Of a stretch of 64,000 nt of DNA, positions 9,068-17,823 are shown piece after piece. A program made the translations under genes and the position numbers. Numbering within the stretch: the first letter of the stretch is position 1; every line of letters begins with the position of its first letter. Origin of the DNA: an uncultured Clostridium sp. (lineage in GTDB: Bacteria > Bacillota > Clostridia > TANB77 > CAG-508); NCBI GenBank assembly GCA_900553985.1, contig USFW01000003.1:36647-100646 (forward strand), read 5' to 3'. The notes beneath the pieces are model-generated. The model did not search any database and was not told the origin of the DNA. It was given only the letters and a program-made list of their open reading frames with translations.

Positions 9068-10804
9068 ATGGAAAAACAAAATAAAAAAGTAAAAAGGGAA
9101 AAAAGGGGAAAAAGAAAGTTAACAGCAGAAGAAGTTAATAAAAAGAAAAAAATGATAACTAGAATTTTTATACTAATAGTAGTATTGATAGTTTTATTTG
9201 GGATTGCAATGTTTGCAAGTGATTTTATAATTTTGGATAAAAATAAAACAACAAATTTAATAATAAATAATAAGAATGTAACATCAAACTTAAAAAATGA
9301 TATTTATATAGAAGATGGGATTATATATTTATCAAAAAGTGATGTAGCTAATTTCTTTGACAAATATATATATGAAGAAAAAGAATCAAATAAAATAATA
9401 ACAACATATGATAAAAAAATAGCTGAAATAGGATTTGAAGATAATGTAATAAATATAAATGGAGCAAATAAAAAAATATATGCTCATGCAATAGAGAAAA
9501 ATAATACAATTTATTTACCAGTTTCAGAAATGAAAGAAGTATATAATATAGAAGTTCAAAATATAGAAGATACAAAAGTTATAACAATGGATTCATTAAA
9601 TAAAGAACAAAAAAAGGCAGTAGTAACTTCAGATTTATCAATAAAATCATCAACAAGAATGATTGCAAAAACAGTTGATAGAATAAAAAAAGGCTCAACA
9701 GTTGTAGTTATTTCATCAGACAAAGGATATTCAAGAGTAAGAACAGAAAGTGGAAAAATAGGATATATAAAAACTAAAAAATTAGCAAATGAATATAATG
9801 TAAGAGAAAATATGGAAGAAGAAAAACAAATAGAAGGAAAAGTTAATTTAACTTGGGACTATTATTCAGAAACAGCTTCAGCACCTGATAGAATAGGTAC
9901 AAAAATAGATGGAGTAAATGTTGTTTCACCTTCATTTTTCTATATAGATGAAAAAGGAAGATTTGTTGAAAATGTAGGAGATAAAGGAATAAGTTATATA
10001 GAATGGGCACATGAAAATGGATATAAAGTATGGCCAATGGTATCAAATGCACCAGCAGCTTCATCTAGTTTAGAAATTACATCTAAAATTATGAATGATT
10101 ATGAAATAAGACAAAAATTAATTGATGCAATAGTAAAATCATGTGTAGAATATGATTTAGATGGAATAAATATAGATTTTGAAAATATGAAACAAGAAGA
10201 CAAAGATATGTTCTCAAGATTTATAATAGAATTAGTACCAAGAATGAAAGAAATAGGACTAGTTACAAGTGTAGATGTTACAGCACCAGATGGAGGAGAA
10301 ACTTGGTCAATGTGCTTTGACAGACATGTTATAGGTGATGTAGCAGATTATACAATATTTATGGCATATGATCAAAACGGTATTTCTAGTAATAAAGCAG
10401 GAACAAATGCAGGATATGATTGGATAAAATTAAATTTAACTAAATTCCTAAAAACAGAAGAAATTGAACCAGAAAAATTAATATTAGCAGTTCCATTTTA
10501 CACAAGATTATGGACAGAAAATCCAAATGGAGAAATAATAAAAAAATCAACAGTAGCAATGAATAAAATAGAAAATGTTATACCAGATGATGTAGAAAAA
10601 CAATGGAAAGATGATGTTAAACAAAATTATGTTGAATATAAAGAAGGAGAAAACACTAAAAAAATGTGGATAGAAGATGTAGAATCCTTAAAAGCAAAAA
10701 TGTCATTGATAAAAGAAAACAACTTAGCTGGTGTAGCATCTTGGCAAAAGGGAATGGAAACTGATGATGTTTGGGAAATGATGAATAATGAATTAAATAA
10801 GTAA
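9068..10804 (+). CDS. Membrane-anchored GH18 glycoside hydrolase with stalk and SH3 domains
   Basis: 578 residues. A Lys/Arg-rich cytoplasmic tail (1-29) precedes one membrane helix (about 31-52). Next comes a region like copper-amine-oxidase N-terminal stalk domains (about 65-175), then a bacterial SH3 domain (about 185-240, LSIKSSTRMI...GYSRVRTESGKIGYIKTKKL), then a GH18 barrel to the end. The GH18 catalytic strand is DGINIDFEN (residues 365-373): Glu372 is the likely acid, and the middle Asp of the usual DGxDxDxE is Asn. Such proteins occur in Clostridia as spore or cell-wall lytic enzymes acting on N-acetylglucosaminyl bonds. Whether this one serves germination, cortex or vegetative wall is not determined. 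Confidence 0.85.
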   Translation: MEKQNKKVKREKRGKRKLTAEEVNKKKKMITRIFILIVVLIVLFGIAMFASDFIILDKNKTTNLIINNKNVTSNLKNDIYIEDGIIYLSKSDVANFFDKYIYEEKESNKIITTYDKKIAEIGFEDNVININGANKKIYAHAIEKNNTIYLPVSEMKEVYNIEVQNIEDTKVITMDSLNKEQKKAVVTSDLSIKSSTRMIAKTVDRIKKGSTVVVISSDKGYSRVRTESGKIGYIKTKKLANEYNVRENMEEEKQIEGKVNLTWDYYSETASAPDRIGTKIDGVNVVSPSFFYIDEKGRFVENVGDKGISYIEWAHENGYKVWPMVSNAPAASSSLEITSKIMNDYEIRQKLIDAIVKSCVEYDLDGINIDFENMKQEDKDMFSRFIIELVPRMKEIGLVTSVDVTAPDGGETWSMCFDRHVIGDVADYTIFMAYDQNGISSNKAGTNAGYDWIKLNLTKFLKTEEIEPEKLILAVPFYTRLWTENPNGEIIKKSTVAMNKIENVIPDDVEKQWKDDVKQNYVEYKEGENTKKMWIEDVESLKAKMSLIKENNLAGVASWQKGMETDDVWEMMNNELNK

Positions 10805-10808
10805 AATA

Positions 10809-10850
10809 AAAATCATTTTAGACTGTATAAGTTTAAAATGATTTTTTATT
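10809..10850. terminator. Bidirectional terminator between GH18 and XRE genes
   Basis: AAAATCATTTTAGAC and GTTTAAAATGATTTTTT form a stem with a T-run on the plus strand and A-run on the left flank, serving the convergent gene ends. Confidence 0.7.
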
Positions 10851-11082
10851 CTGAAATAACATCATCAAAAAGAGGATCATTAAAAAATTCTTGCAATGTA
10901 ATGTTAAAACCTTCACAAATATGTAACATAGTATCCATTCTTAAATTTTTAGTATCATTTTTTAAGAAATCTGAAATTGTGGGTAAAGATACACCAGCAG
11001 ATTTTGATAAATCAAAAAGTTTCATATTATTTTCTTTTAATAAGTTGTAAATTCTTTTACGAGTAGCATCTGAAAGTTGCAT
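10846..11082 (-). CDS. XRE/Cro-family HTH regulator (divergent from BspA-repeat protein)
   Basis: 78 residues. An HTH_XRE fold covers most of the protein: RIYNLLKENNMKLFDLSKSAGVSLPTISDFLKN, then LRMDTMLHICEGFNITLQEFF. It is the size of small Cro/YozG-like repressors with no ligand domain. The gene is divergent from the surface-protein gene at 11274. The 190-base gap holds three related palindromes (see 11142-11240), so it probably represses itself and that gene. A second XRE gene with the same arrangement lies at 53919. Confidence 0.85.
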   Translation of the reverse strand: MQLSDATRKRIYNLLKENNMKLFDLSKSAGVSLPTISDFLKNDTKNLRMDTMLHICEGFNITLQEFFNDPLFDDVISE

Positions 11083-11141
11083 TATTACACCTCTTTCTTA
11101 ATTTAATATAAAAATTATATCAAAGTAAGAAATCAAACCAC

Positions 11142-11240
11142 TAAGGAAAACCTTAAAACAAAGTTAAAAAACTAAGGAATTTCTTAATTCGGGTTGAAAA
11201 AAATAATAATATATGATATTTTGTTAAGGAATTCCTTAAC
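11142..11240. promoter_or_regulatory. Three palindromic operators TAAGGAA-N-TTCCTTA
   Basis: 11142-11155 reads TAAGGAAAACCTTA, 11173-11186 reads TAAGGAATTTCTTA and 11223-11240 reads GTTAAGGAATTCCTTAAC (perfect 18-base palindrome). A plus-strand -35 TTGAAA (11194) and a -10-like TATTTT lie between the second and third; a minus-strand TATAAT lies at 11114-11119. The sites are ideally placed for a dimeric repressor to control both divergent promoters. The binding protein (the XRE product) is inferred. Confidence 0.75.
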
Positions 11241-11273
11241 AAAAACGAATGATAAAGAGGAGGTAAATAATAA

Positions 11274-13205
11274 ATGAAACAAATTAGAGAAAAAAGAGGA
11301 ATAACACTAATTTCATTGGTGATTACAATTATAGTATTGTTAATATTAGCAGGAGTAAGCATAGCAATGTTAACAAGTGATAATGGAATAATAACAAATG
11401 CAAAAAAATCAAAAATATCAACAACATTTTCAACATATAAAGAAGAGGTAGAATTATATAAAAACAATAAAATTGCGGAAAATACAAATTTTTTAGAAAA
11501 TACACTAGAAGCAAGTAAAATAAGTTTATCATATAATACTAAAAAAGAAGAGGAAAAAGGAAATATAAAAAGTATAATAACTACTATAAATGACAAAGAC
11601 TTAGAAAAGTTTGAAATAATAAAAGGAAAATTATTAATTAATACTAAAGATATAAATGAAATAAAAGTAGCACAAAGTTTAGGAATACAAGTAAATCCGT
11701 ATGATATAACAGAAGAAGGAGAGCTATTATCATCAGATGGAAATTTATTACTTGTGGATGAAAATGGATATTTAAAGATTCCAGATAATGTAACAAAAAT
11801 AGGAGAAGGTGCATTTGCAAATTTGAAAGGACTAAAAACAATTATAATACCAGGAAGTGTAAAAGAAATAGGTAAAAATGCATTTACACGAAATTCAGAA
11901 TTGCAAACAGTTATAATGGAAGAAGGGGTTGAAAGTATTGGACAATCAGCATTTTCAGGATGTGAAAAATTAAAAAATGTTTCAATGCCAGAAAGTTTAA
12001 AGGAAATGAAGAGTTCAGCTTTTCAAAGTGATCCTACAATAGAAGAAATACAAATACCATCTAAAATTAGAAAAATAGATGCATATACTTTTTCTGGAAA
12101 TGCAAAACTAAAAAAAATTATATTACCAGAAAGTTTAGAAATTATAAATGTAGGAGCTTTTTCCTATACAGGTTTTGAAGAAATAGTAATTCCTGAAAAA
12201 ATAAATAAAATTGAAGTAGGTGCATTTGAAGGAAACTTTGAATTAAATAATATAATAATAAGAGGTGAAAATCCACAATATATATATGAAAATGGAATGT
12301 TAATGACAAGAAATAAAGATGATATTTTATTTATATCTGATAAATACTTAAAGACTATAAATACCTTTAAAATTCCTGATGGAATAACAAGATTTAATAT
12401 AAACTTAAATAAATATACAAATATTACAAAAATAATTATTCCTGAAAAAATAGAAAATATAGCTGCACATAATTTTCCAGACACAATTAATGAAATAGAA
12501 TTATCAAATACAAGTAATATATATGATATAAATGAAAGTAAGAAAATATTATATAGAAAAGATACAAAAGAAATAATAAATTGTTATTCAAAAGAAGAAA
12601 ATATAAATTTAAAAGAAGAAGATATTTTAAAAATAGGAAATCATGCTTTTAAGCAAGCAGTTAATGCCAAAAATATAATATTGCCTGATTCATTAAAAAT
12701 TATAGGTTCAGAAGCATTTACTAATTGTAAAAAAATTGATGAAATAAAAATAGGGGTAAATGTAGATAATATAAATCCACTTTTTAAATATGGAAATTAT
12801 AGTGGAAAGGTAACAATAGATAAAGGAAACCCTAACTATATTATAGAAAACGATATTTTATATAATATAAATAAAACTAAATTATATACTGTATTATATA
12901 ATATAGAAGGAGAATTCTATATTGATGAAAATGTAGAAAAAATTGATCAATTAGCATTTCATAATCAATATAGAATGACTAAAGTTAATATACCTAAGAG
13001 TGTAAAAGAAATAGAGAATAGTTTTAACTATTGTAATGGATTGACAGAAATTAATATTCCTAATACAGTTGAAAAGATTAATAATAGTGCTTTTCAGCAA
13101 TGCAAAAACCTGAATAGAATTAATATAAACAAAAATAAAGATTCAATATCAGGAGCACCATGGGGAGCTATAAAAGGAATGAAAGTTGTAAAATGGAAAG
13201 AATAG
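11274..13205 (+). CDS. BspA-type leucine-rich-repeat surface protein with pilin-like N-terminus
   Basis: 643 residues. The N-terminus KRGITLISLVITIIVLLILAGV matches a type IV prepilin signal: basic leader, Gly before the cleavage point, then one hydrophobic helix, but with no Glu at +5. A coiled linker is followed by many LRR_5 (BspA) repeats from about residue 165 to the end, each of the form IPxxVxxIGxxAFxxCxxLKxI. BspA-like proteins bind host matrix or mediate adhesion in other species. If processed, it would need a prepilin peptidase, and none is in the window. Ribosome binding site AGAGGAGG. Probably controlled by the divergent XRE gene. A sister protein with the same N-terminus is at 54276. 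Confidence 0.85.
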   Translation: MKQIREKRGITLISLVITIIVLLILAGVSIAMLTSDNGIITNAKKSKISTTFSTYKEEVELYKNNKIAENTNFLENTLEASKISLSYNTKKEEEKGNIKSIITTINDKDLEKFEIIKGKLLINTKDINEIKVAQSLGIQVNPYDITEEGELLSSDGNLLLVDENGYLKIPDNVTKIGEGAFANLKGLKTIIIPGSVKEIGKNAFTRNSELQTVIMEEGVESIGQSAFSGCEKLKNVSMPESLKEMKSSAFQSDPTIEEIQIPSKIRKIDAYTFSGNAKLKKIILPESLEIINVGAFSYTGFEEIVIPEKINKIEVGAFEGNFELNNIIIRGENPQYIYENGMLMTRNKDDILFISDKYLKTINTFKIPDGITRFNINLNKYTNITKIIIPEKIENIAAHNFPDTINEIELSNTSNIYDINESKKILYRKDTKEIINCYSKEENINLKEEDILKIGNHAFKQAVNAKNIILPDSLKIIGSEAFTNCKKIDEIKIGVNVDNINPLFKYGNYSGKVTIDKGNPNYIIENDILYNINKTKLYTVLYNIEGEFYIDENVEKIDQLAFHNQYRMTKVNIPKSVKEIENSFNYCNGLTEINIPNTVEKINNSAFQQCKNLNRININKNKDSISGAPWGAIKGMKVVKWKE

Positions 13206-13261
13206 TACAAATAAGTTGGATAAAACTATAATACAAATTCAATAATACAAGTATAAATTCC

Positions 13262-13290
13262 TTGACATTACCCACTCTAGCATATATAAT
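13262..13290 (+). promoter_or_regulatory. Consensus sigma-A promoter of sigH
   Basis: TTGACA at 13262-13267 and TATAAT at 13285-13290 have exactly 17 bases between them. The ribosome binding site TTGGAGG follows at about 13308. Confidence 0.8.
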
Positions 13291-13324
13291 ACATACAAAT
13301 GTACATTTGGAGGTATTTTGACGA

Positions 13325-13972
13325 ATGCAAGAAGAAAATGTGTTTTTTTCAATAAACGAATATAGCAAAATGACAGATGAAGAAATAATTAAAGAAATAA
13401 GAAATGGAGACAAACAAGCTCTTACATATTTAATGAACAAATATAAAGAAATTGTTAACTTAAAAGTTGGAAAATACTATATGGTGGGAGCTGAAAAAGA
13501 AGATATAATTCAAGAAGGTTTAATTGGATTATTTAAAGCAATAAAGACATTTAATGCAGAAAAAAATAACACATTTAAGACTTTTGCAAATATGTGTATA
13601 GAAAGGCAATTAATAACAGCAATAAAATCATCAAATAGACAAAAACATATGCCATTAAATTCATACTTATCTTTAAATATGTCAGCATATGATAATGAAG
13701 AAGAAAATGGTGCAGAATTAATGGATACATTTGATAGTAAAACAATAGAAGACCCATTAGAAACAATTATTAACAAAGAATATTATGACGAGATAGAAAA
13801 ATCAATAGATAAAACATTAAGCCAATTTGAAAAACAAGTTTTAGATAGATATATGAAAGGTGAAAGCTATGTCACAATAGCAAAAAGACTAGATTCACCA
13901 GTAAAATCAGTAGATAATGCAATACAAAGAATAAGGAAAAAGGCGATGAAAAATTTGCCAAATGAAATTTAA
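13325..13972 (+). CDS. sigH: RNA polymerase sporulation sigma factor SigH
   Basis: 215 residues. Sigma-70 region 2 includes GAEKEDIIQEGLIGLFKAIKTFNAEKNNTFKTFANMCIERQLITAIKSSNRQKHMPLNSYLSL, closely like SigH of Bacillus and Clostridium; region 4 is at about 160-210 (ESYVTIAKRLDSPVKSVDNAIQRIRKKA). SigH directs early stationary-phase and sporulation-onset transcription, including spo0A and spoVG. A matching SigH promoter sits in this window before spoVG (39112). Transcribed from a sigma-A promoter, single gene, ending at a hairpin. Confidence 0.93.
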   Translation: MQEENVFFSINEYSKMTDEEIIKEIRNGDKQALTYLMNKYKEIVNLKVGKYYMVGAEKEDIIQEGLIGLFKAIKTFNAEKNNTFKTFANMCIERQLITAIKSSNRQKHMPLNSYLSLNMSAYDNEEENGAELMDTFDSKTIEDPLETIINKEYYDEIEKSIDKTLSQFEKQVLDRYMKGESYVTIAKRLDSPVKSVDNAIQRIRKKAMKNLPNEI

Positions 13973-14047
13973 AAAAATTGAAAATAAATAAAGTTTTTAT
14001 TTGATAATTGAAAACAAAAAAGATTAATTGGAGGTTTAATGTTTAAA

Positions 14048-14104
14048 ATAAATGTAGATTTAATTTGTTAGAATTTTACAAAATTAAATCCACATTATTT
14101 TTTA
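14048..14104 (+). terminator. Terminator after sigH, overlapping a ten-codon ORF
   Basis: AATGTAGATTTAATTTTG-like left arm pairs with CAAAATTAAATCCACATT, followed by ATTTTTTATT. The left arm overlaps a possible mini-ORF (ATG 14040, MFKINVDLIC, stop) with a good TTGGAGG site upstream. It could simply be the sigH terminator; see findings. Confidence 0.65.
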
Positions 14105-14112
14105 TTAATTGT

Positions 14113-14188
14113 TGGGGCTTCCAACGGGAATTGAACCCGTGACCTCCACCTTACCAAGGTGGCACTCTACCTACTGAGCTATGGAAGC
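14113..14188 (-). tRNA. tRNA-Thr (anticodon GGT)
   Basis: Full cloverleaf on the minus strand: acceptor GCTTCCA pairs with TGGAAGC, anticodon stem CCACC/GGTGG with loop TTGGTAA, T-arm ACGGG TTCAATT CCCGT. The CCA is encoded. The base before CCA is C, which is unusual for tRNA-Thr and would not pair with the A in the neighbouring T-box. Confidence 0.92.
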
Positions 14189-14242
14189 AAAATAAACCAA
14201 AGCAATTATACAATAAGAGAATATAAAAGTAAATAATTTCTA

Positions 14243-14508
14243 TTGACTTTTTTAAAAAAATATAATAAAATTAAAGTCATAAGTAAAAGGCAAATAAGAG
14301 AAGAGTAAAATAAAGGTTACCAAAAGAGAGAGTTAGTCAAAGGCTGAAAGCTAACTTTGGAAAACATATTTGAAAACTAACTCTTTAAGTTTTTGGTGAA
14401 TAAGCCAAACGAGTAAGATACGTTATAATCTTTAATAAAGTGAAATTTAGGATGGAACCGTGTAAATAGCACTCCTATGGATATTAAATATCTATGGGAG
14501 TTTTTTGT
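14243..14508 (+). promoter_or_regulatory. T-box riboswitch of thrS with promoter and terminator
   Basis: Promoter TTGACT (14243) and TAAAAT (14266), 17 apart. The leader has stem I features (AGAGAAGAGTA at about 14298 and a distal GGCTGAAAGC), the T-box core AGGATGGAACCGTG at 14449-14462 and a terminator ACTCCTATGGATAT/ATATCTATGGGAGT with T-run at 14471-14506. Uncharged tRNA-Thr should stabilise the antiterminator. I could not place the Thr specifier codon with certainty. Confidence 0.88.
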
Positions 14509-14671
14509 ATGTATATGAAATTCTTATAAAATTTGGTATGAAAATAAAGAGTAAGAAAGTGTATTAAAAATAAAAAATTAATCATACCTAATTAGTTCTA
14601 TTTTAAATAAAAATTAGTACAAAATTAAAAAATTAATATAATATATTTTATAAAAATAAGGGGGTTATCTT

Positions 14672-16606
14672 ATGATAAAAATTACATTAAAAGATGGTTC
14701 TAATTTAGAAGTAGAATCAGGAGCAAAAATCATTGACATTGCAAAAAAAATAAGTGAAGGATTAGCAAGAAATGCAACTTGTGGAGAAATAGATGGAGAA
14801 ATAAAAGACTTAAGATATGAAATAAAAGAAGATAGTAATTTAATAATACACACATTTAATGAAGACGATTTAGAAGGAAAAAAAGCATATTGGCATACAA
14901 CATCACACATAATGGCACAAGCAGTAAAAAGATTATTTCCAGATGTTAAATTTGCAATAGGACCAAGTATAGATGAAGGTTTCTATTATGATTTTGATGT
15001 TGAAAAACCATTTACAGATGAAGATAAAGCAAAAATAGAAGAAGAAATGAAAAAAATAATAAAAGAAAATATAGAAATAGAAAGATTTTCATTACCAAAA
15101 GATGAAGCTTTAGAATTAATGAAAGAACAACCATATAAAGTAGAATTAATTGAAGAATTACCAGAAGATGAAGAAATCAGTTTCTATAAACAAGGTGACT
15201 TTACAGATTTATGTGCAGGACCACATCTAATGAGTACTGGAAAAGTAAAAGCAGTAAAAATATTATCATCATCAGGAGCATATTGGAGAGGTAGCGAAAA
15301 AAATAAAATGTTACAAAGAATATATGCAATATCTTTCCCAAAAGCTAGTCAATTACAAGAACATTTAGACTTTTTAGAAGAAGCAAAACAAAGAGACCAT
15401 AGAAAAATAGGGAAAGACTTAGACATTTTTATGACACATAAATTAGTAGGTTCAGGACTTCCAATGTATTTACCAAATGGTGCAACTATTAGAAGAATTT
15501 TAGAAAGATATATTCAAGACAAGGAAATTCAATTAGGATATGCACATGTATATACACCATCATTAGCAAATGTAGACTTATATAAAACAAGTGGACATTG
15601 GGATCACTATAAAGATGATATGTTTCCAGTAATGAAAATGGATAATGAAGAAATGGTATTAAGGCCAATGAACTGTCCACATCATATGCTAATTTATAAA
15701 AATAAAATGCATTCTTATAGAGATTTACCAATTCGTATAGGAGAATTAGCTCATGATTTCAGATATGAATCAAGTGGTAGTGTTTGTGGATTAGAAAGAG
15801 TTCGTCAAATGTGCCAAAATGATGCGCATTTATTTGTAAGACCAGACCAAATAAAAGAAGAAGTAGGAAGAGTTTTAACTTTAATAAAGGAAGTATATCA
15901 AAAAGATTTTGGATTTCCAGCTTCAGCCTTTAAATATAGATTATCTTTAAGAGATAAGAAAAATAAAGAAAAATATATTGATAATGACGAAATGTGGGAA
16001 ACAGCAGAAAGTCAATTAAGAGAAATATTAAAAGAATTAAATATTGAATTTTATGAAGCAGAAGGAGAAGCAGCATTTTATGGACCAAAAATTGATATTC
16101 AAATCAAAACAGCATTAAATCATGATGTAACAATACCAACATGTCAATTAGACTTTGCATTACCAGAAAGATTTGAATTAGAATATATAGGAGAAGACGG
16201 AAAAGCACATAGACCAGTAGTAATTCATAGAGCAATTTTAGGTTCATCAGATAGATTTATATCTTTCTTACTAGAAGAAACAAAAGGAAATCTACCAGTA
16301 TGGGTAGCACCAGTACAAGTAAAAATATTGCCAATTACAGATAATCAACATGATTATGCTTACAAGGTAAAAGAAAAATTACAAGTAAAAGGAATTCGTG
16401 TAGAAGTAGATGATAGAAATGAAAAAACAGGTTATAAAATTCGTGAAGCACAATTGCAAAAAATTCCGTATATGTTGATTGTTGGTGAAAAAGAAGTTGA
16501 AGGAAATACAGTATCTATTCGTTCAAGAGAAGAGGGGGATATTGGCGTAAAGGTAGTAGATGATTTTGTTGAAGAAATATTGGAGAAAGTAGAGAATAAA
16601 AAATAG
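14672..16606 (+). CDS. thrS: Threonyl-tRNA synthetase
   Basis: 644 residues, standard length. TGS domain (1-62), the editing/SAD domain with its zinc-type HxxxH (HTTSHIMAQAV near residue 74 and the C-terminal partner DLCAGPHL near 181), then the class II core. Motif 2 is RYESSGSVCGLERVRQMCQNDAH; motif 3 is near residue 510-520; the anticodon-binding domain begins at about 535 (WVAPVQVKILPI). Attaches threonine to tRNA-Thr and edits mischarged Ser. Ribosome binding site AAGGGGG. Controlled by the T-box upstream. Confidence 0.97.
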   Translation: MIKITLKDGSNLEVESGAKIIDIAKKISEGLARNATCGEIDGEIKDLRYEIKEDSNLIIHTFNEDDLEGKKAYWHTTSHIMAQAVKRLFPDVKFAIGPSIDEGFYYDFDVEKPFTDEDKAKIEEEMKKIIKENIEIERFSLPKDEALELMKEQPYKVELIEELPEDEEISFYKQGDFTDLCAGPHLMSTGKVKAVKILSSSGAYWRGSEKNKMLQRIYAISFPKASQLQEHLDFLEEAKQRDHRKIGKDLDIFMTHKLVGSGLPMYLPNGATIRRILERYIQDKEIQLGYAHVYTPSLANVDLYKTSGHWDHYKDDMFPVMKMDNEEMVLRPMNCPHHMLIYKNKMHSYRDLPIRIGELAHDFRYESSGSVCGLERVRQMCQNDAHLFVRPDQIKEEVGRVLTLIKEVYQKDFGFPASAFKYRLSLRDKKNKEKYIDNDEMWETAESQLREILKELNIEFYEAEGEAAFYGPKIDIQIKTALNHDVTIPTCQLDFALPERFELEYIGEDGKAHRPVVIHRAILGSSDRFISFLLEETKGNLPVWVAPVQVKILPITDNQHDYAYKVKEKLQVKGIRVEVDDRNEKTGYKIREAQLQKIPYMLIVGEKEVEGNTVSIRSREEGDIGVKVVDDFVEEILEKVENKK

Positions 16607-16616
16607 AATTCTTTAA

Positions 16617-16653
16617 TTTCAAAAGCCTCTAAATTATTTAGAGGCTTTTGAAA
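16617..16653 (+). terminator. Terminator of thrS
   Basis: AAAAGCCTCTAAATTATTTAGAGGCTTTT, a near-perfect stem with terminal T-run. Confidence 0.85.
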
Positions 16654-16785
16654 TTATGATTTGATAGAATTACAAGAAATATAATGGTGAATTGTAAAAC
16701 GTAAATATATTAATTAAAAATAAAAGCGGATTTTATTTTTACAATTTACCAGAAATACTAATTTGATAAAAATTCGACAGAATAG

Positions 16786-16814
16786 TTGACACAAATAGTA
16801 TTTTATGGTAAAAT
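16786..16814 (+). promoter_or_regulatory. Promoter of the rplU operon
   Basis: TTGACA (16786-16791) and TAAAAT (16809-16814), spacing 17, directly before the L21 leader. Confidence 0.75.
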
Positions 16815-16819
16815 AAGTA

Positions 16820-16912
16820 ACTGTAATCCGCTTAGTCAAGGTTAGAAAACACTATGTAATGATAGTTACCTTTTTTAAGGATTAGCGAGTATACAAATAA
16901 GGGAGGTGCATT
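16820..16912 (+). ncRNA. Ribosomal protein L21 leader
   Basis: GTAATCCGCTTAG...AAGGTTAG and the matching TTTTAAGGATTAGCGAGTA form the closing helices of the L21 leader found before rplU in Firmicutes. In that family it is thought to bind L21 and repress the operon. Recognition is by sequence resemblance and position only. Confidence 0.8.
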
Positions 16913-16916
16913 TTAA

Positions 16917-17276
16917 ATGTACGCAATAATTGAAAGCTGTGGAAAACAATACAAAGTAGCAGAAGGAGATGTTGTATTTTTCGAAAAACTAAATGCAGAA
17001 GAAGGTAAAAAAGTTACTTTCGATAGTGTTGTATTAGTTTCAGATGAAGGAAAAGTACAAGTAGGAAATCCTTATGTTAAAGGTGTTAAAGTAGAAGGAA
17101 AAGTAGTTTCTCATGGTAAAGGTAAAAAAATCATTGTTTTCAAAATGAAAGCTAAAAAGAATTATAGAAGAAAACAAGGACACAGACAACCATATACAAA
17201 AGTAGAAATTACATCAATAAAAACAGCTGCTAAAAAAGCAGAAACAAAAAAAGCTACTGAAAAAGTAGAAGCATAA
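16917..17276 (+). CDS. rplU: 50S ribosomal protein L21
   Basis: 119 residues. MYAIIESCGKQYKVAEGDVVFFEKL and the RNA-binding KMKAKKNYRRKQGHRQPYTKVEI near residues 75-98 are diagnostic. The C-terminal tail is extended by an Ala/Lys-rich stretch (TAAKKAETKKATEKVEA). Followed after 55 bases by rpmA, with no prp (ysxB) protease gene between them as is usual in Firmicutes. Ribosome binding site GGGAGGTG. Confidence 0.97.
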   Translation: MYAIIESCGKQYKVAEGDVVFFEKLNAEEGKKVTFDSVVLVSDEGKVQVGNPYVKGVKVEGKVVSHGKGKKIIVFKMKAKKNYRRKQGHRQPYTKVEITSIKTAAKKAETKKATEKVEA

Positions 17277-17331
17277 TTAATGTATAAATTAATTGGAAAT
17301 ATATATATTGAACCGAAAGGAGTGAAAAAAC

Positions 17332-17592
17332 ATGGCTCATAAAAAAGGTCAAGGTAGTAGCCACAATGGTAGAGAGAGTGAATCAAAGCGTCTTGGAGTA
17401 AAAAGAGCTGATGGTCAATTTGTTTTAGCAGGAAATATCCTAGTAAGACAAAGAGGTACAAACGTACATCCTGGAACTAATGTAGGAAAAGGTAGCGACG
17501 ATACTTTATATGCATTAGTAGATGGAAAAGTTAAATTTGAAAGAAAAGGTAGAGATAAAAAACAAGTAAGTGTTTATCCAGTAGAAAACTAA
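17332..17592 (+). CDS. rpmA: 50S ribosomal protein L27 (no cleavable N-terminal extension)
   Basis: 86 residues starting MAHKKGQGSSHNGRESESK. Firmicute L27 normally begins with a short extension ending in FFA that Prp removes. This protein begins directly at the conserved body, as in proteobacteria, and the Prp gene that usually sits between rplU and rpmA is missing here. L27 lies at the peptidyl-transferase centre. Start supported by AAAGGAGTG at 17318. Confidence 0.96.
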   Translation: MAHKKGQGSSHNGRESESKRLGVKRADGQFVLAGNILVRQRGTNVHPGTNVGKGSDDTLYALVDGKVKFERKGRDKKQVSVYPVEN

Positions 17593-17607
17593 TAGAAAAT
17601 AATTTAT

Positions 17608-17672
17608 AAAAAGATTTGGTTAAAAGTTATGTGAAAATATAAACATAATATAAAACTAAATCTTTTTTTGTA
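17608..17672 (+). terminator. Terminator of rplU-rpmA
   Basis: AAAGATTTGGTT and AACTAAATCTTTTTTT bracket a 30-base loop; ends in a T-run. Confidence 0.65.
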
Positions 17673-17823
17673 AAATAAAGCAAATAAAAATGCGAATTTT
17701 GAAAAATAAATAGGATTTTTGTAAAAAAGCATTTACATTTTTGAAAAAGTTGTATAGAATATACTAAATTGTGTATAAAATTACAAAAACAAAAGAAAAC
17801 AAAAAATGAAAGGAAGTATATCA

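Noticed and set aside
12000..13205. Recent tandem duplications in the BspA repeats
   Set aside because: The repeats are degenerate at the DNA level with no long identical blocks, so they are old.
16770..16780. Spo0A box (TTCGACA) before rplU
   Set aside because: Only the seven-base core is matched and such cores are expected several times by chance in this window.
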